64,000 nt of DNA from Gautieria morchelliformis (lineage: Eukaryota; Basidiomycota; Agaricomycetes; Gomphales; Gomphaceae). Made by a program: the position numbers and the translations under genes. Below, one piece after another: positions 42,950 through 54,299 of this stretch; the first letter of the stretch is position 1, and each line of letters begins with the position of its first letter. The DNA lies in the NCBI GenBank assembly GCA_015179125.1, contig WHVA01000089.1, positions 124,001-188,000 on the forward strand, read 5' to 3'. The notes under the pieces were generated by a model, which had not been told where the DNA came from, did no database searches, and saw only the letters and a list, made by a program, of their open reading frames with translations.

Positions 42950-43560
42950 CGGTGAGGGTGGAGGAACCCTGGGTGATTTACTCAACACCGCACATCTGCT
43001 TGACGTCCTTCACTACAGCTCATAACTTTGCTGCACCATCTTCTTCAAACACATTGTACTTCCAGTTTTCCCTGGGAGCAAAGTCTGGGATACTGCCCAT
43101 GTCATATTGCTCTCCCTTTTCCAGGATTAGGGACTTGTCGTGTGTATTGAATTCGTATACGGATAGCCTGGTACCCATTGCAGATATGCCATATAGTTTT
43201 GGAATGGTGAGGCAGTGACGAAGCCCTGCAAAGCGATCACACATTTGCCCATCAGCGCTATTCCTTTCAGGCGCACCCTCAGGGGAAGTCAACGGTTTTA
43301 CCTCAAGAAAGAAGACGGGGGTTCCTCTGCGTTTGACAAAGTAGAAGACAGTGAAATCAACAGCTGTTCTGGTATTGGTTGGGACGGCGCATTAGGGCGT
43401 GATCTCGAATCATAGGTGTTGGGGGAAAAGTAGGTTTAGAAGCATGTTGTATGGGCCATACCACTCATATTCCAGAGTTGTATCCATTGGAACCTTGTAG
43501 AAGGAGTCCATAACCACTTCCGGCCAAGGCATGTTGGTGGTAGTACAGTTCTCTACATTG
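42950..43560 (-). pseudogene. PD-(D/E)XK nuclease-like pseudogene
   Basis: Reading leftward: SFYKVPMDTTLEYEWYGPYN and MLLNLLFPQHL, then FEITP, then DFTVFYFVKRRGTPVFFLEV with KP following, then ADGQMCDRFAGLRHCLTIPK and YGISAMGTRLSVYEFN. The D...ExK arrangement (DFTVFYF...LEVK) and the downstream YG-aromatic strand fit the PD-(D/E)XK-like families common in Agaricomycetes. TGA and TAA interrupt the frame at about 43418 and 43405, and another TGA near 43018 ends it (KL, stop, AVVKDVKQM). It is distinct from the gene at 33696-35704 but probably of the same fold. Dead copy. Confidence 0.65.
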
Positions 43561-43799
43561 ATGTATTGTTAGCGCTGTTTCACATAGAAAATCAGGTTAT
43601 GAGTTACTATACCTGAGGTTTTTGAAATAGAAGGGATTGTATGCAGTTGTTGAGAGGTGCCTAGGGACTACAGTAGTGGACGTCGATAGCACAGGTGGCA
43701 CCTGAATATGAAATTTATAACTCCAGCTATCTCTACACTTACCTTTGCAATAGCGACATCAATAAGCTCATCAACTGGATTGCTTCCACAACCCATGCC

Positions 43800-45430
43800 C
43801 CTATCCTGACACATTTTTGCGCTCCCAGAGTCATCCGACGAAGAACCTCCTGGAGGCCCAGACAACAGTCAAAGAATTCATGTCAACGAAGTTGCTGACA
43901 ACGCTTCCAGCTTTGGTGCAGATGCTAATGAAGCTCAGGAATACATGGTATGAATCACAGACCTTACAATATATGGTACTAACACGGCTCTAGTCCCACC
44001 ATCATAACGAAGCCTGTATAAATGATTTACAATGTGAGATCGAGCAGCTGATGCGCAAGCTCACCATGCTGGCGAATGATGGTGGTACCCATTCGACCAG
44101 TCTAAATCTGAAGACAAGAGGGAGACTCCTGCTGCACACCAGATAAAACAACTAGGAGGTAAATTTGTTACAATGTACATGCTCTGGCTAGGAAATCCCG
44201 ACGCGGCCTTCCGCGTGATGCCTGACGCATACTGACCAAAAGACCGCTTCATGCCTGGTTTGGATGCAAAATGCCAGGGAGAACATGCGGATTTGCTAGC
44301 AGTCTTTCCAGAAAAATATCACCATATGTTTAAGGAAAGGTTTCTTCAACAAACAGTAAGTCCTTTATTCTCAATTTTTTGGTACATATCACTGATGCCA
44401 CATATTTAGTTTGTAAATGGCATGAATACAGAACGATCAAATATTTCATCTCGCATTCGATCTCGACTTGGCCCTCGGATTTTTAATTTCCCCCCTGAAC
44501 AGTTCACCAGCCCCAAGTAGTGTTATGAACACTGCTGCAAGCTCGTAGGGTGGACCCAAAGTGATGATGGAACCGCTCATTATGTACCATTCTGCCCCAT
44601 CCTTTACCATGAGTATGCAGGCCATCAAGACATCAATACAATCTTTCTCCATCAGTCTCTATTGGATGTAAGCAACATTGATTCTTGTGATCAAATTTTA
44701 CAGAATTTCTAGATATTTCTGGTCATTATTCGTGGTCCTGGTGCACTGGATCATACGCGCAACGTCAAGAAAGGAGGACGTGCCACAATGGATGCGATCT
44801 GGGGCTTAACTGAAATTACTCCCGGTGCAATCGCTACTTCAGCCATTCTGGTAAGCAAATATTCTTTATAATTTGTTCTAACATGTTCTAATATATTTCT
44901 TGCAGGCTCGCTTTGCGCTGTCCAAAGACACGGCCCTTCAGAGACAAGGTGCAACAACAAAAATCGACTACGAAGCCAACTTTCACACATATCTTCGATA
45001 CCTCACCATTTCCCATGAAAAACCAAAGAGGAGCGTCCTCACCATATTCCAGAAATGGAATGCCTACTTTTTTCCCCAGGTGGCCGAGGATACTGCAACA
45101 ATCAAGGCACCTGTGGAGTCAATCAACAGTGCGTTTGCAGCACTGGAGGGTAACGGGGAGGGTGAAGAGGAGATAGATGGTAATACTGATACAATCAGCG
45201 TCACGGGCCTAGGATTGAGTGAAACTGAGCCACAACCTACACTTCCTGCCCACCCTTCTCAGAACCCTTCCACCACACGATCGAAGACGCAGGCTGGCAG
45301 TTCAGATATCTTGCCATCCCTGGCAGATCACCAAGGTCTTGATGCATCGGAAAGCAGGGGCAGGGGCAGAGGCAGGGGCAAGGGCAGGGGCATTGGCAAG
45401 GGACTTCGAAAGGGATCCGGGAAAATCTAG
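43800..45430 (+). pseudogene. DUF6698-like Agaricomycete protein, two stops
   Basis: Exons run from SESSDEEPPGGPDNSQR (about 43830) through QCEIEQLMRKLTM, TMYMLWLGNPDAAFRVMPDA, EHADLLAVFPEKYHHMF, VIIRGPGALDHTRNVKKGG, DAIWGLTEITPGAIATSAI, LARFALSKDTALQRQGATT and RSVLTIFQKWNAYFFP to a Gly/Arg-rich tail ending at 45430. The WGLTE...AGAI...RFALS...IDY...FP pattern matches a family widespread in mushrooms that I believe is DUF6698; function unknown. TGA at 44233-44235 (PDAY, stop, PKDRF) and TAG at 44518-44520 break it. The tail at 45355-45416 is a GGCAGG/GGCAAG microsatellite. Confidence 0.65.
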
Positions 45431-46519
45431 AAGCTGTTATGCTACATCAAGTCTGCTAGGAAAACATTTACTTTTTATGTTCTAAAGTTCAACCACCAAC
45501 TAAAAAATACTGTTCTGAGCAAGGGTTCTGCCAGGCGCATGCCGGCCCTCCATAATGGAGAGCTATATATTTGAGGCTGGAATGCCTGAGAATGGTCATA
45601 TTGAACTAACTGGCATTAATTACCAATGCAGGTATGCCGCAATGGTAGTGCGTAGCCACAGCCATATCTTTTGAGTCAAGAGATCGAGTCGCGCTGGTGT
45701 CATGTATTTATTTATTTTCCATTACTTTCTGCATTTCGTATTACTTCTGAACTTCCATTACTAATTACTCATGATTCAGAATTTCAGTTTAGATAAACAC
45801 AAAGTACATACAAGTAATTGAATCAATAGTTTAGAAATATTCCAGAGATGGTTTGAGCTCCGGTGATTATAAGGCAAGGCAAAGAATACTTATTAAGTTA
45901 GATCATGTTTATGAACTAACTCTGCTGGTGTCTGGGTGATATGTCCTTACCTTGCATTTGGTTCCTAATTATGAAAGGTTATTGGTGTGCGGTCTGATCT
46001 GTGGTTATCACGGGTCTTATTCCTGATTAGCCTAGGGTTATCTATTTACAGTCTGATTTGTGGTTATCACAGACCTAATCAGACCTTGGTTATATATTCT
46101 CATCCTGACCATGTTCCTCTCTAATACCAGGCCTGATTATGCCGACCACCGCCCTGATGACCTGATCAGCCTAATCAGGCCTGATTTAGAAACCTCAAAT
46201 TTTCTGACAGGATTCGTGCTCGCACTGTGCTTCGTGACGCAGTGACTTGCTCTGGTTACAGTAAGTACTGGTATGTCTTTGTTGTCTGTGATGACTGCGA
46301 TGATGGTCGATTTCCACTTATAGCCTAGGTCCAAGTCTGGATGCCTCCAATACCGTCTGTGTGAAACTGTCTGCGAAGGGCTTGCCTTGCCCATGAGGAA
46401 CATCGCCTTGGCTGTCACAGCTTCAAGTTCTTTTTAGGTAGGCCCCAAAAGTACAAGGGCAGTGCCACGACATGAGGCAGCCGCTCTGGACTCTCCACCC
46501 TAACCATCAACTCAATGCA
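45431..46519. other. No supported gene
   Basis: At 46000-46200, CTGATTTGTGGTTATCAC and AATCAGGCCTGATT-type motifs repeat imperfectly in both orientations. A segment at about 45645-45710 has weak A-box and B-box like features but does not fold as a tRNA. Confidence 0.35.
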
Positions 46520-46809
46520 ATGGCTGAAACTCTGGCAGGTCTGGGGGTAGCAGGCAAGTCAGTGATATTCATCTTCCTTCTACTGCAATGTTAATCATCC
46601 CACTCAGCGAGTGTCATCGCCGTCGTCCAGATCACCAAAGAGGTTATCACCAAATCGCGTATCGAGTTGCATACAAGAATGCGTCCAAAGATATGATCGG
46701 ACGTAGCGACCAGGTCTCTGGACTACAGGGGGTCCTTCGTGACCTCCACGGAAGCGCAAACATTCTCTCGATTGCCGACGTTGATGGCCACGCTCGATAT
46801 ATCCCATAA
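46520..46809 (+). pseudogene. NLR N-terminal fragment with conserved GC-AG intron
   Basis: Exon 1 (46520-46553) reads MAETLAGLGVA and exon 2 from 46608 reads SVIAVVQITKEVI, matching MAALANLGIVANVIAVLQLT of the NLR gene at 59278. The intron has the same position and the same G|GCAAGT donor. After about 15 codons of exon 2 the frame shifts, and YRVAYKNASKDMIGRSDQVS with LQGVLRDLHGSANI continues the helical domain. No NACHT domain follows, so this is a truncated relic. Confidence 0.75.
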
Positions 46810-48469
46810 TGATCAAACTCTGGGCGAACGTTCCAAGGTGACACAGAGCGAGGACGACTCACGACCCGGCCATGGGCTCACTGGATCCATGCCAAGTGAG
46901 CGTAACGGTGTTTTAAAATGCCTATTGAAGAACTTCAAGCGCAAAGGAGGGAACATGATAGACACCCAGTGTGAATGCACAGATGGCACACCCACCCCCG
47001 TAGCCGAAGGCGGACGCACAGCAGGGAACTCGGAGATAAAAAATGATCACATGAACTTAACTTGGGTTAATTCTCAGGGATTGTCACGCCGAGCTGCAGA
47101 GCCTTTCGAGAAAGTTACATCACTAAATCCGCTACACATTGGCCATTGATGACCCCTGCCATGGCCAGACCTACCACTCCTACCATTTACACCATCTGTG
47201 ACCCTCGACTGGTGGCGTTGTCTTGGGCACGGCCATCAGTCAGCCCTCGGCATCCCCTCAGGGGCCATCTCTCCCCACGTGTCCCCACTGTGGGCTCTAT
47301 ATGGTACCCTCTCAGATCTCCGGTGACACATGACCGAGGGTTGTCCGTCAGGTCCAATAGTGGACTAGGTTTTCATCCAGGGCCATGAGATGGTTGCATA
47401 GAGCCATATATTAGGCAGATATTACTCAAATTCCCAATAAATGACTTTTTACAGTAACTTGTGAAATAAATAATCAATAATTGGTTGGCATCCCTACAAA
47501 CAAGAGCACAGCTGGGTATGCAAGCATTCTTATCCTGCAGTCACTGCCGAGACCGTGCCTGGGCCTGCATGAGACCGCGCCCCATCTTGGCTGGAGGCCG
47601 TCTCCCTCTCTTCATCAGTATCGGCCTGGTTTGGGAATACTTGCCTGTCAATGGCTCAGTAACATAAAGTTGCTGTGAGAGAGCGGAATACACAGCTATT
47701 CCACCATAGCAACATAGCCTCATGGCCAGCGGGTGGCAAATCCTCATTGACGCATGTAATCAGCCCACAGTATAAACCCAAAGAAATTGAACGTGTGAGT
47801 GTCGCCCCCAGGCCCGAAAGTTTCCTGAGACCCTAGTGCAAAGTATACCTGTCGCAATGGATCAACCCGGCACCCGTGGAGCATGAAGCATGACCTACCA
47901 GAGTTGCAAAAGAAACACATAAAAAACACTGCAAAAAACTGTGAATTTTTTTTGCAATTTTCTTGCTCAACAAATTCTAACAAAAACACAAAATTTTGTT
48001 GAAGTTTTTTTACATAAAAAACATCAAAAAAGTTGGGAATATCTTTACAGTCTTTTGAACAGTTTTTCAGACCAGAAAATTTTGCTATGCCTCCAGTGAG
48101 ATCAGATGTCAATGTGCAAGGCAGTGAGTATGGCAATGCGCTCCAAGCGACCACAGTTCTACCTGCGATTTTAACCTGCAAATCCAACTCCCACAAGTCC
48201 AGGTTACCCAGCGTCTAAAAACCTGCCAAGTCCAGGTTTGGCCATCGGAATGGCGCAGGTGACTCGCGAACCTGCCGGAGTATTCCAGGCCAGGTCACGT
48301 GACCTTCTTGGATGCCACCAGTGCCCTCCACCCCCACACACCAGCTACCACCACGGCAGGCGATTCCACCGCCCGCTCTCACACACCACCACCACATCCT
48401 CCAACACACCATCACCACCTCCTCCACCACCACCAACTCACACACACGCGCCCTCGTGCGCAGGCACGG
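46810..48469. other. No supported gene
   Basis: Open frames are short and unrelated to known families. 47930-48030 is A/T-rich with AAAAAACAC-type runs. At 48330-48440 there is a CACCAC-rich simple sequence. Confidence 0.35.
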
Positions 48470-50315
48470 CAATGTACCGCGTGGCAGCCACCATACAGCT
48501 GGAGGAGAAAAAGGTCAGCACCACCATCTACATGGCATGGCTGTGGTTCATCGACAAGCTCAAACACCACCTGGTGAAGGGTGTGCAGACAGGCAGCTGT
48601 GACCTGAAGGAAGAGGCAGCAGCCCTGAAAGATGATATCAGGGCCCTTGAGACTGTGCTCAATACTGAACATGAAAAATCATAGGAACTGGGGAGAAAAC
48701 TCCAGTTCCTGCAATGCAACAAGTGGACATGAATAGAGCCAGTCCCTCAACCCATGGCTGGCCCATCATCCTGTGTGACAGCAATGGGGCCCCTGGGTTG
48801 GTGGCCCAGATCATTGCTCCAGGTCCCACCCCCACTCAACTGGCTCCAGGTAACCTGGTTAGCCAGGATGCCCAGCCCATCCTTCACGGGCCCAAGCAAG
48901 CTGCCAGTATCTGTCAACAACATCCCCAATGGCTTCTAGTTGGATGCCTCGGACCTGGCAAATTACACGTCAGGCCACACCCAACACATCTCCAAAAAGA
49001 GACATCCCCAAAGTTACCAGGCCCTCATTACCTACAACCCAATTGGTGATGTATGCAAACAGGTCACCAATGAGTACCTCACCCAGTCATCAGCCCATAC
49101 AGTTGACAACCTGGCATTGGATTGGCACATGCTCTTGCAGCCATGCAGGCCAAGTACATCACCAGTGAGCAAGAGAAAGCAAGGCAGATGGTGATCCCAC
49201 CTGCGCCTTCTATGTCATTGCCCCCACCAGCAATGACAGTTTCCCAGCGTCTCCCCAGGGAAGTGGAGCTCATCCCACTTGGAGATCCACCATTCTCCAT
49301 GATGGGCCACCTGCCACAGCCTATAGGCAAGAGGCCACAGCAATGGGTCAAGTGGTACAACCTCTGTGGCACAAAAGAGCAGAGGTTCCAGGACCTGCTC
49401 AAGCAGGTGAAGGCAACACCCCTAGGCTCACACCGATGTGGCATGGCTGCCACATTCAAGCAGACTTGGGACCAGTCCTGGGCCAGCAACCAGAAGAGTG
49501 GTTGCTTCATCATTGGCAAAAGCACTGCCAATGATATCTGGCAGGTCCTTCAGGGGTGGCTCTTCAACCCTGAGGGAATCCTGGCTGCCATCTGTGAAGA
49601 GCCAGATGGTAGCCTCAACATCCACAACTTGGATGTTTGGATGTAGATGAGGATGCTCACTCCCAAAAACAGCAAGCCCCCCTTTCCTCTCAGGCCATGG
49701 CTATGTGACCTGTTCCACATTACCAACCAGGGGCAGAATCTTATGTCAGCCAGCAAGATTCGGCTCACCGTTGGTGACACCATCAGGGTATCGATCACTG
49801 GTGTATTCCCGGTCCAAGGGTGATCCACCCAGGACATTCCCCTCAAGGAACTCACCTGTTGGCTAGCCAAGCTTGGCAGCCTGACCCATGAACATACCAC
49901 ATGGGTCAAGGGTTTCATCCAACATGACCTGTCAGGTGCTGCATTCAACACTCCTACCCAGATAGGACAACAGAGACTGTGGCAGGTGGCCCAGCAAGAT
50001 CATGACAAAGCTGCCACAACATCAGCCCTGGCATCACAGGCTTCCCAGGCATAGCTGGACCAGGACCTTGCAGCTGCACAGGGCCCTTCACCAGTGGCTG
50101 ACCCCATCGCCTATGAGATCTTCTACCAGGAGATGGGCATCAATCCCCCATTCAATGCCCCCTCTGATAAGTCATGTCTCCCAACCCATGCTGGCTCCTC
50201 TGCTCCAGCAGAGGCACTCCAACCAGTTGACCCTCATGATCTGCTGGCCTCTTACGATGACATTGACATGTCAGATGCAGGGACCAATGACCTCACCAGG
50301 GATCTCTATGAATGA
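48470..50315 (+). pseudogene. Decayed gene of unknown family, six stops and one frameshift
   Basis: A single protein-like sequence can be read across the region: YRVAATIQLEEKKVSTTIYM, WFIDKLKHHLVKGVQ, HISKKRHPQSYQALITYNP, then after a frameshift near 49120 HALAAMQAKYITSEQEKARQ, KRPQQWVKWYNLCGTKEQRF, WLFNPEGILAAICEEPDG, DLFHITNQGQNLMSASKIR and an acidic end (DPHDLLASYDDIDMSD) at 50315. In-frame stops are TAG at 48682, TGA at about 48729, TAG at 48937, TAG at 49644, TGA at about 49801 and TAG at 50053. All are TGA or TAG, as C:G to T:A change would give from CGA, CAG or TGG. No intron is needed. Long Pro/Gln/Ser-rich spacers separate conserved-looking blocks. I do not recognise it; a transposon protein is possible. 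Confidence 0.55.
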
Positions 50316-50418
50316 TCCCTGAGTTATTCATAGAAGGGAAGGGTGTAAATACCCTATTTACCCACGTGGCCCTTAAGGCAACGCATGCTACTGGTATCAT
50401 TAGTCAATACCAGTGGGT

Positions 50419-52592
50419 TGTCAAGATTGGTTTTTGGGTGTTAATACCGCATGTTAGTGAACCTGGCAAATGCCCGAATAGCGTGTGCAATCTAGTGAAT
50501 CGCCCAGCAAATAGTACTGAAGAGGTAAGGGTTAAGAAGTAAGAGGGTTACTCAGAAAGAATTCGCCCTGATCTACAGTCAAAGCAAAATAGCTCGTGAT
50601 ACTACGATGTAATGTGCAAGGTGTCACAGAAAGGTTGTTAAGCAGCAACAATCCTTTCGCCGGCGAAGGTGCTCCTTCAGAGCCCTTCACCCACAGTGCC
50701 GATAATAGTACGAAGGCTAAGGTAGTGGGGGTGAAGTACGAAAACTCACCAGTGGTGCTTAAGTCCTCCTCTGGTCAAAGATGGCAGTCTATAGAAGAGG
50801 GCTCAAGACGACAGTCTGTCATGACGTGTTTATTCCCCATACTCAGGTGCTCTGTCCTGACATTTCTCACCCCATTTCCGTGTTCGTTCCGATCGCTATT
50901 GTCATGTTCGGCAACCGATCTTCGCTGATTCGCGCTACCACCGCCACGCCGTTAAAACGCACGATCAACGGTTTTGGACTGACTTGACAAGTCATCACTG
51001 GGTCTACTACCTCCTCTGTTCGACCCTCCTCTGTGTAGTAGACAGGAATTATAGGCAGTAGGTATGGACTTGTTGCTCAAAAGAATAGACTAGAAAACAA
51101 TTCACTCTCTCAGTGAATTTAGTGGTCACTATAAATATATTATACACTACCTAGAAAACAATTCACTACAGAGGATTTCTAGGTTAATAAATCGAAAGGA
51201 TACTAGACTAATTTACTTGCCTCTCTCAGTGAATTTAGTGGTCACTGAGAGAGGGGGAAATATGTTCCACTGCGCATGTACTACTACCCGGCCCTTTAGC
51301 GCCCAATAGCTCGCGCGTCGAAGTCATTTCAGACTCCGCTGGGTGCAGCCGCTTGTGAAAGTAGGAATAACAAGATGAAATGGAGAGATAAGGAGTGAGT
51401 GGAAAATTTCGAAAATAACTAGAGAAATGGATGCATGATACAAGAACAATGTGAGAAGAAATTGAGAAGCCACACAACAAACTGGATATATTATGCTTGA
51501 TTTTGGTGCAGGAGCATAAATGCACCCAACACTCTGATGGTGTTCTGATAGTTGGATTTCCATGACCAGTGTATTTCCTACACCTTGGTATCCCCATTTT
51601 CCCTTTCGCTACTCCTCCTCGGTATTCACTCGGCTTCGCCCTCTACCTCGACCTCTCCCCCACTAGGTCACCTCTGTTCGCCCTTCCTTGCATTTCGCCG
51701 AACGGTTAGTTGCTGCTCGCATCATTCGCCAGCAGGCACGCCATCAAATACGATCGATGCCATTCACCCGGCACGATGGTTCATCATTAACCCCATCATC
51801 TTCTTAATCCAATCCCATTGGGTGTTCGTATGGTCAAAATGTGTTCGCAGGGCATCCCTTCCATAGGTCGTGCGGGATCGACCCAGTAGACCAAGAGTCC
51901 GTGCAGGGAAGCATGTATGCGGGTCCCAAGACATGGTTTTGTCCATAAGTGCCTTCGCCACCTTTACTCTCCGTCGTTTCATGTTCCCCCTCTCCTCACA
52001 TTCTATTGTATGTTTATTTCATCTATGCTGTATCATGACTGCGCACCCCTATCCAACCCTGACTTGTGACGGCCTCTTTCCTATTCGCTGATACCGTACG
52101 AGCATTCGATATAAGTAGTTTACATTCGCATGTATATTCCCCAGTTCAATTATCATACGTCGTCCATCTTGTGCAAACTTGACCTCACTGTGATTATCGT
52201 CTTAAGCCCTTCCTTGAAGATTTCTATCTTTGACCAGCCAAGGACTTAGGCATCACTGGTGAGTTCTCATACTTCTTCTTTGTTACCCTAGCCTCCAAAC
52301 TACTCTCTGCGCTGTTGGCAAAGGGCTCCTCAGGAGTCCCTTCGCCAGCGAAGGGACTGTCGAAACTTAGACAGCCCTTCCACAGTATCTTGCACGTTGC
52401 ATCGTCAAGTACTGCGAGCTGTTTCGCTACGACTGTAGACAGGGCGAGCCCCGTTCGGGCAACCCCTTTTGTTTTGTGAAACGTCCATCGGTTCACTTAT
52501 TCGCTGAACGGCATACTTATTCGCACAAGTTATTCGGGCATTCGCTGTGTTCATTAATACACGATATTAACGCCTAAAAACCAATCTTGACA
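50419..52592 (+). mobile_element. Long-TIR element, copy B (complete), split by a solo LTR
   Basis: The element starts TGTCAAGATTGGTTTTT at 50419 and ends AAAAACCAATCTTGACA at 52592. Arms of about 390-400 bp (50419-50817 and 52200-52592) are imperfect inverted copies. Without the inserted LTR and its duplication it is about 1.67 kb. Each arm encodes, reading inward, a peptide of the type SPFAGEG..EEPFANS and KYENSPVMPKS. No transposase is seen. The right side is fused directly to an inverted partial copy (C), so a target duplication cannot be read. Confidence 0.8.
51034..51531. mobile_element. Solo LTR 2 (498 bp) with target duplication CTCTG
   Basis: It begins TGTAGTAGACAGG and ends GCACCCAACA, matches solo LTR 1 (6635-7072), and is flanked by CTCTG at 51029-51033 and 51532-51536. 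The homologous site in copy A (about 3950) is uninterrupted, confirming the insertion. It is about 60 bp longer than LTR 1 because an internal segment around CTAGAAAACAATTCACT is partly duplicated. The 13-bp stem hairpin is conserved at 51220-51254. Confidence 0.95.
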
Positions 52593-53260
52593 CAGTCACA
52601 GTGAGGTCAAGTTTTGCACAAGATAGACATACAATAATTGAACTGGGGAATATACATGTGAATGTAGACTACGTATACCGAATGCTCATATGATGCTAGC
52701 GAATAGGAAAGAGGCCATCTTGAGTCAGGGTTGGATAGGGGTGCACAGTCGGGATACAAATAGATGAAACACATATACAATAGAATGAAAGAGGAGTGTG
52801 AACATGAAATGATGGGGAGGGAAGAGGGCGAAGGTACCTATGTACAAGAACACGCCTTGAGACCTGCATACATGTTACCCTGCACGGACTCTTGGTCTGC
52901 TGGGTTGATCCCACACGATCTACGGGTAGGATGTCCTGCGAATGCATTCCGGCCATAGGAACACCCAAAGGGGGTTGAGTCAAGAAGATGATGGGACCAG
53001 TGATGAACCATCAAGCCCGGCAAAGGATGTCGATTGTGTTTGATGGCGTGCCTACTGGCAAATGATGTGAGTAGCAAATGGTTGTTCGGCAAATCGGGCA
53101 AAGAGCAAATGGAGCGAACATAGAGGAAGCGTGGTCGAAGGGAAGGGCGAAGCCGAGCAAACATAGAGGAGGAGTGGTGAAAGGAAAACATAAATGGGTG
53201 GCAACTGTATAGAGTGAAAACTTCAGTGAAGCTAATTCGTCCTGCCCTTCAGTGGTACAA
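52593..53260 (-). repeat. Long-TIR element, copy C (partial, inverted)
   Basis: The sequence is the reverse complement of the copy B interior, about 52195 back to 51560, beginning CAGTCACAGTGAGGTCAAG directly at the end of copy B. It therefore starts inside the element, not at a terminus, and forms a head-to-head junction. No gene is present. Confidence 0.7.
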
Positions 53261-54299
53261 GTCCCATTGAGTCCAACCTGCATGGAGGCTGCAACTGACA
53301 CTGTCCAAATGCATCCTGAGCATGTGGGTCTGTCATGGAGTGGGAGTTTAACAGGTGATGGGTTCTATAACGGATAATGGCCCCAACACCTGGGGGTCCT
53401 GACAGGAATGATGTGAGTAGCGAATGGGAAAGCAGTATGGCAACAAATATTTGGGCGAGGTATTCGCTGGTTCAGGAAGTCATTTGCTGGTCTGGGAGGT
53501 CGTTCACTGTGTGTTGAGGGATGATTCACAGAATAAACGAATCATGACATGGGTCTGCAAGGACCCACTGTATAGTTATTGTGTGGGAACTGCCTGGCAG
53601 TTCCCCATCTTAACCTTACCTTGTAACTGTCATTACATAGCATCCAGATTACCATTCTTTGGTTGATTTCTGTCTGCCCTTGTGATACACAAGGCCTTGA
53701 GATCACTCCAGTACACTTGGGGCCTAGTCCATCAAGCTCATGCAGAGATTGAGGTAGAAAGGGTAAATAGCATGTCAACCAAACAATTGTACACATGATC
53801 TTACATAGGGCACCGCCCCAAAAGATAAAGTCAGATATCAAATTGAATTAAATAAAATAAAAAATGATGGATTAGCTGACAACTAATTAAAATTGAGCAC
53901 TTCACATGGAATAACCCCCCTAGGTCTGGGCAGGCTATCAGATGGTTATTACATGTACAATATTTATGGTAATGCATGTGAGTGGCTAATAAAATGCAGG
54001 AATATTCCCAAAACCACATGTCAATGAGTGTTTCCCCCAGCAAAATCACATGGCCTCTCTGCATCAGATCCACCATCTGCCATGCTCAAACCAGGTGAAA
54101 TCAAGCTTTGTGGACCCCTTCGCAATGACACCGGTGCTCACCGGCCACCAGAGACCTACTTGTGACCAGGGTGGTATCCAGAATAAAAGTTCTGAGGGTG
54201 AGTTTAGTAACCAGCCATTTTCGAGCCTTGAGTCGTTTCGAAACCCAGGCCCTTGAGCTGTGCAAAGAATATTAGCAGGTTTCGTCATGTTCCGACAAA
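53261..54299. other. No supported gene
   Basis: GGAATGATGTGAGTAGCGAATGG at about 53404 recalls a piece of copy C, so element debris continues here. Beyond 53450 I see no conserved frame, repeat or RNA gene. Confidence 0.35.

Noticed and set aside
45640-45715. tRNA-like segment (CCGCAATGGTAGTGCG with a weak GATCGAGTC box)
   Set aside because: It shows faint A-box and B-box resemblance, but no cloverleaf could be drawn; at most a decayed tRNA-derived SINE.
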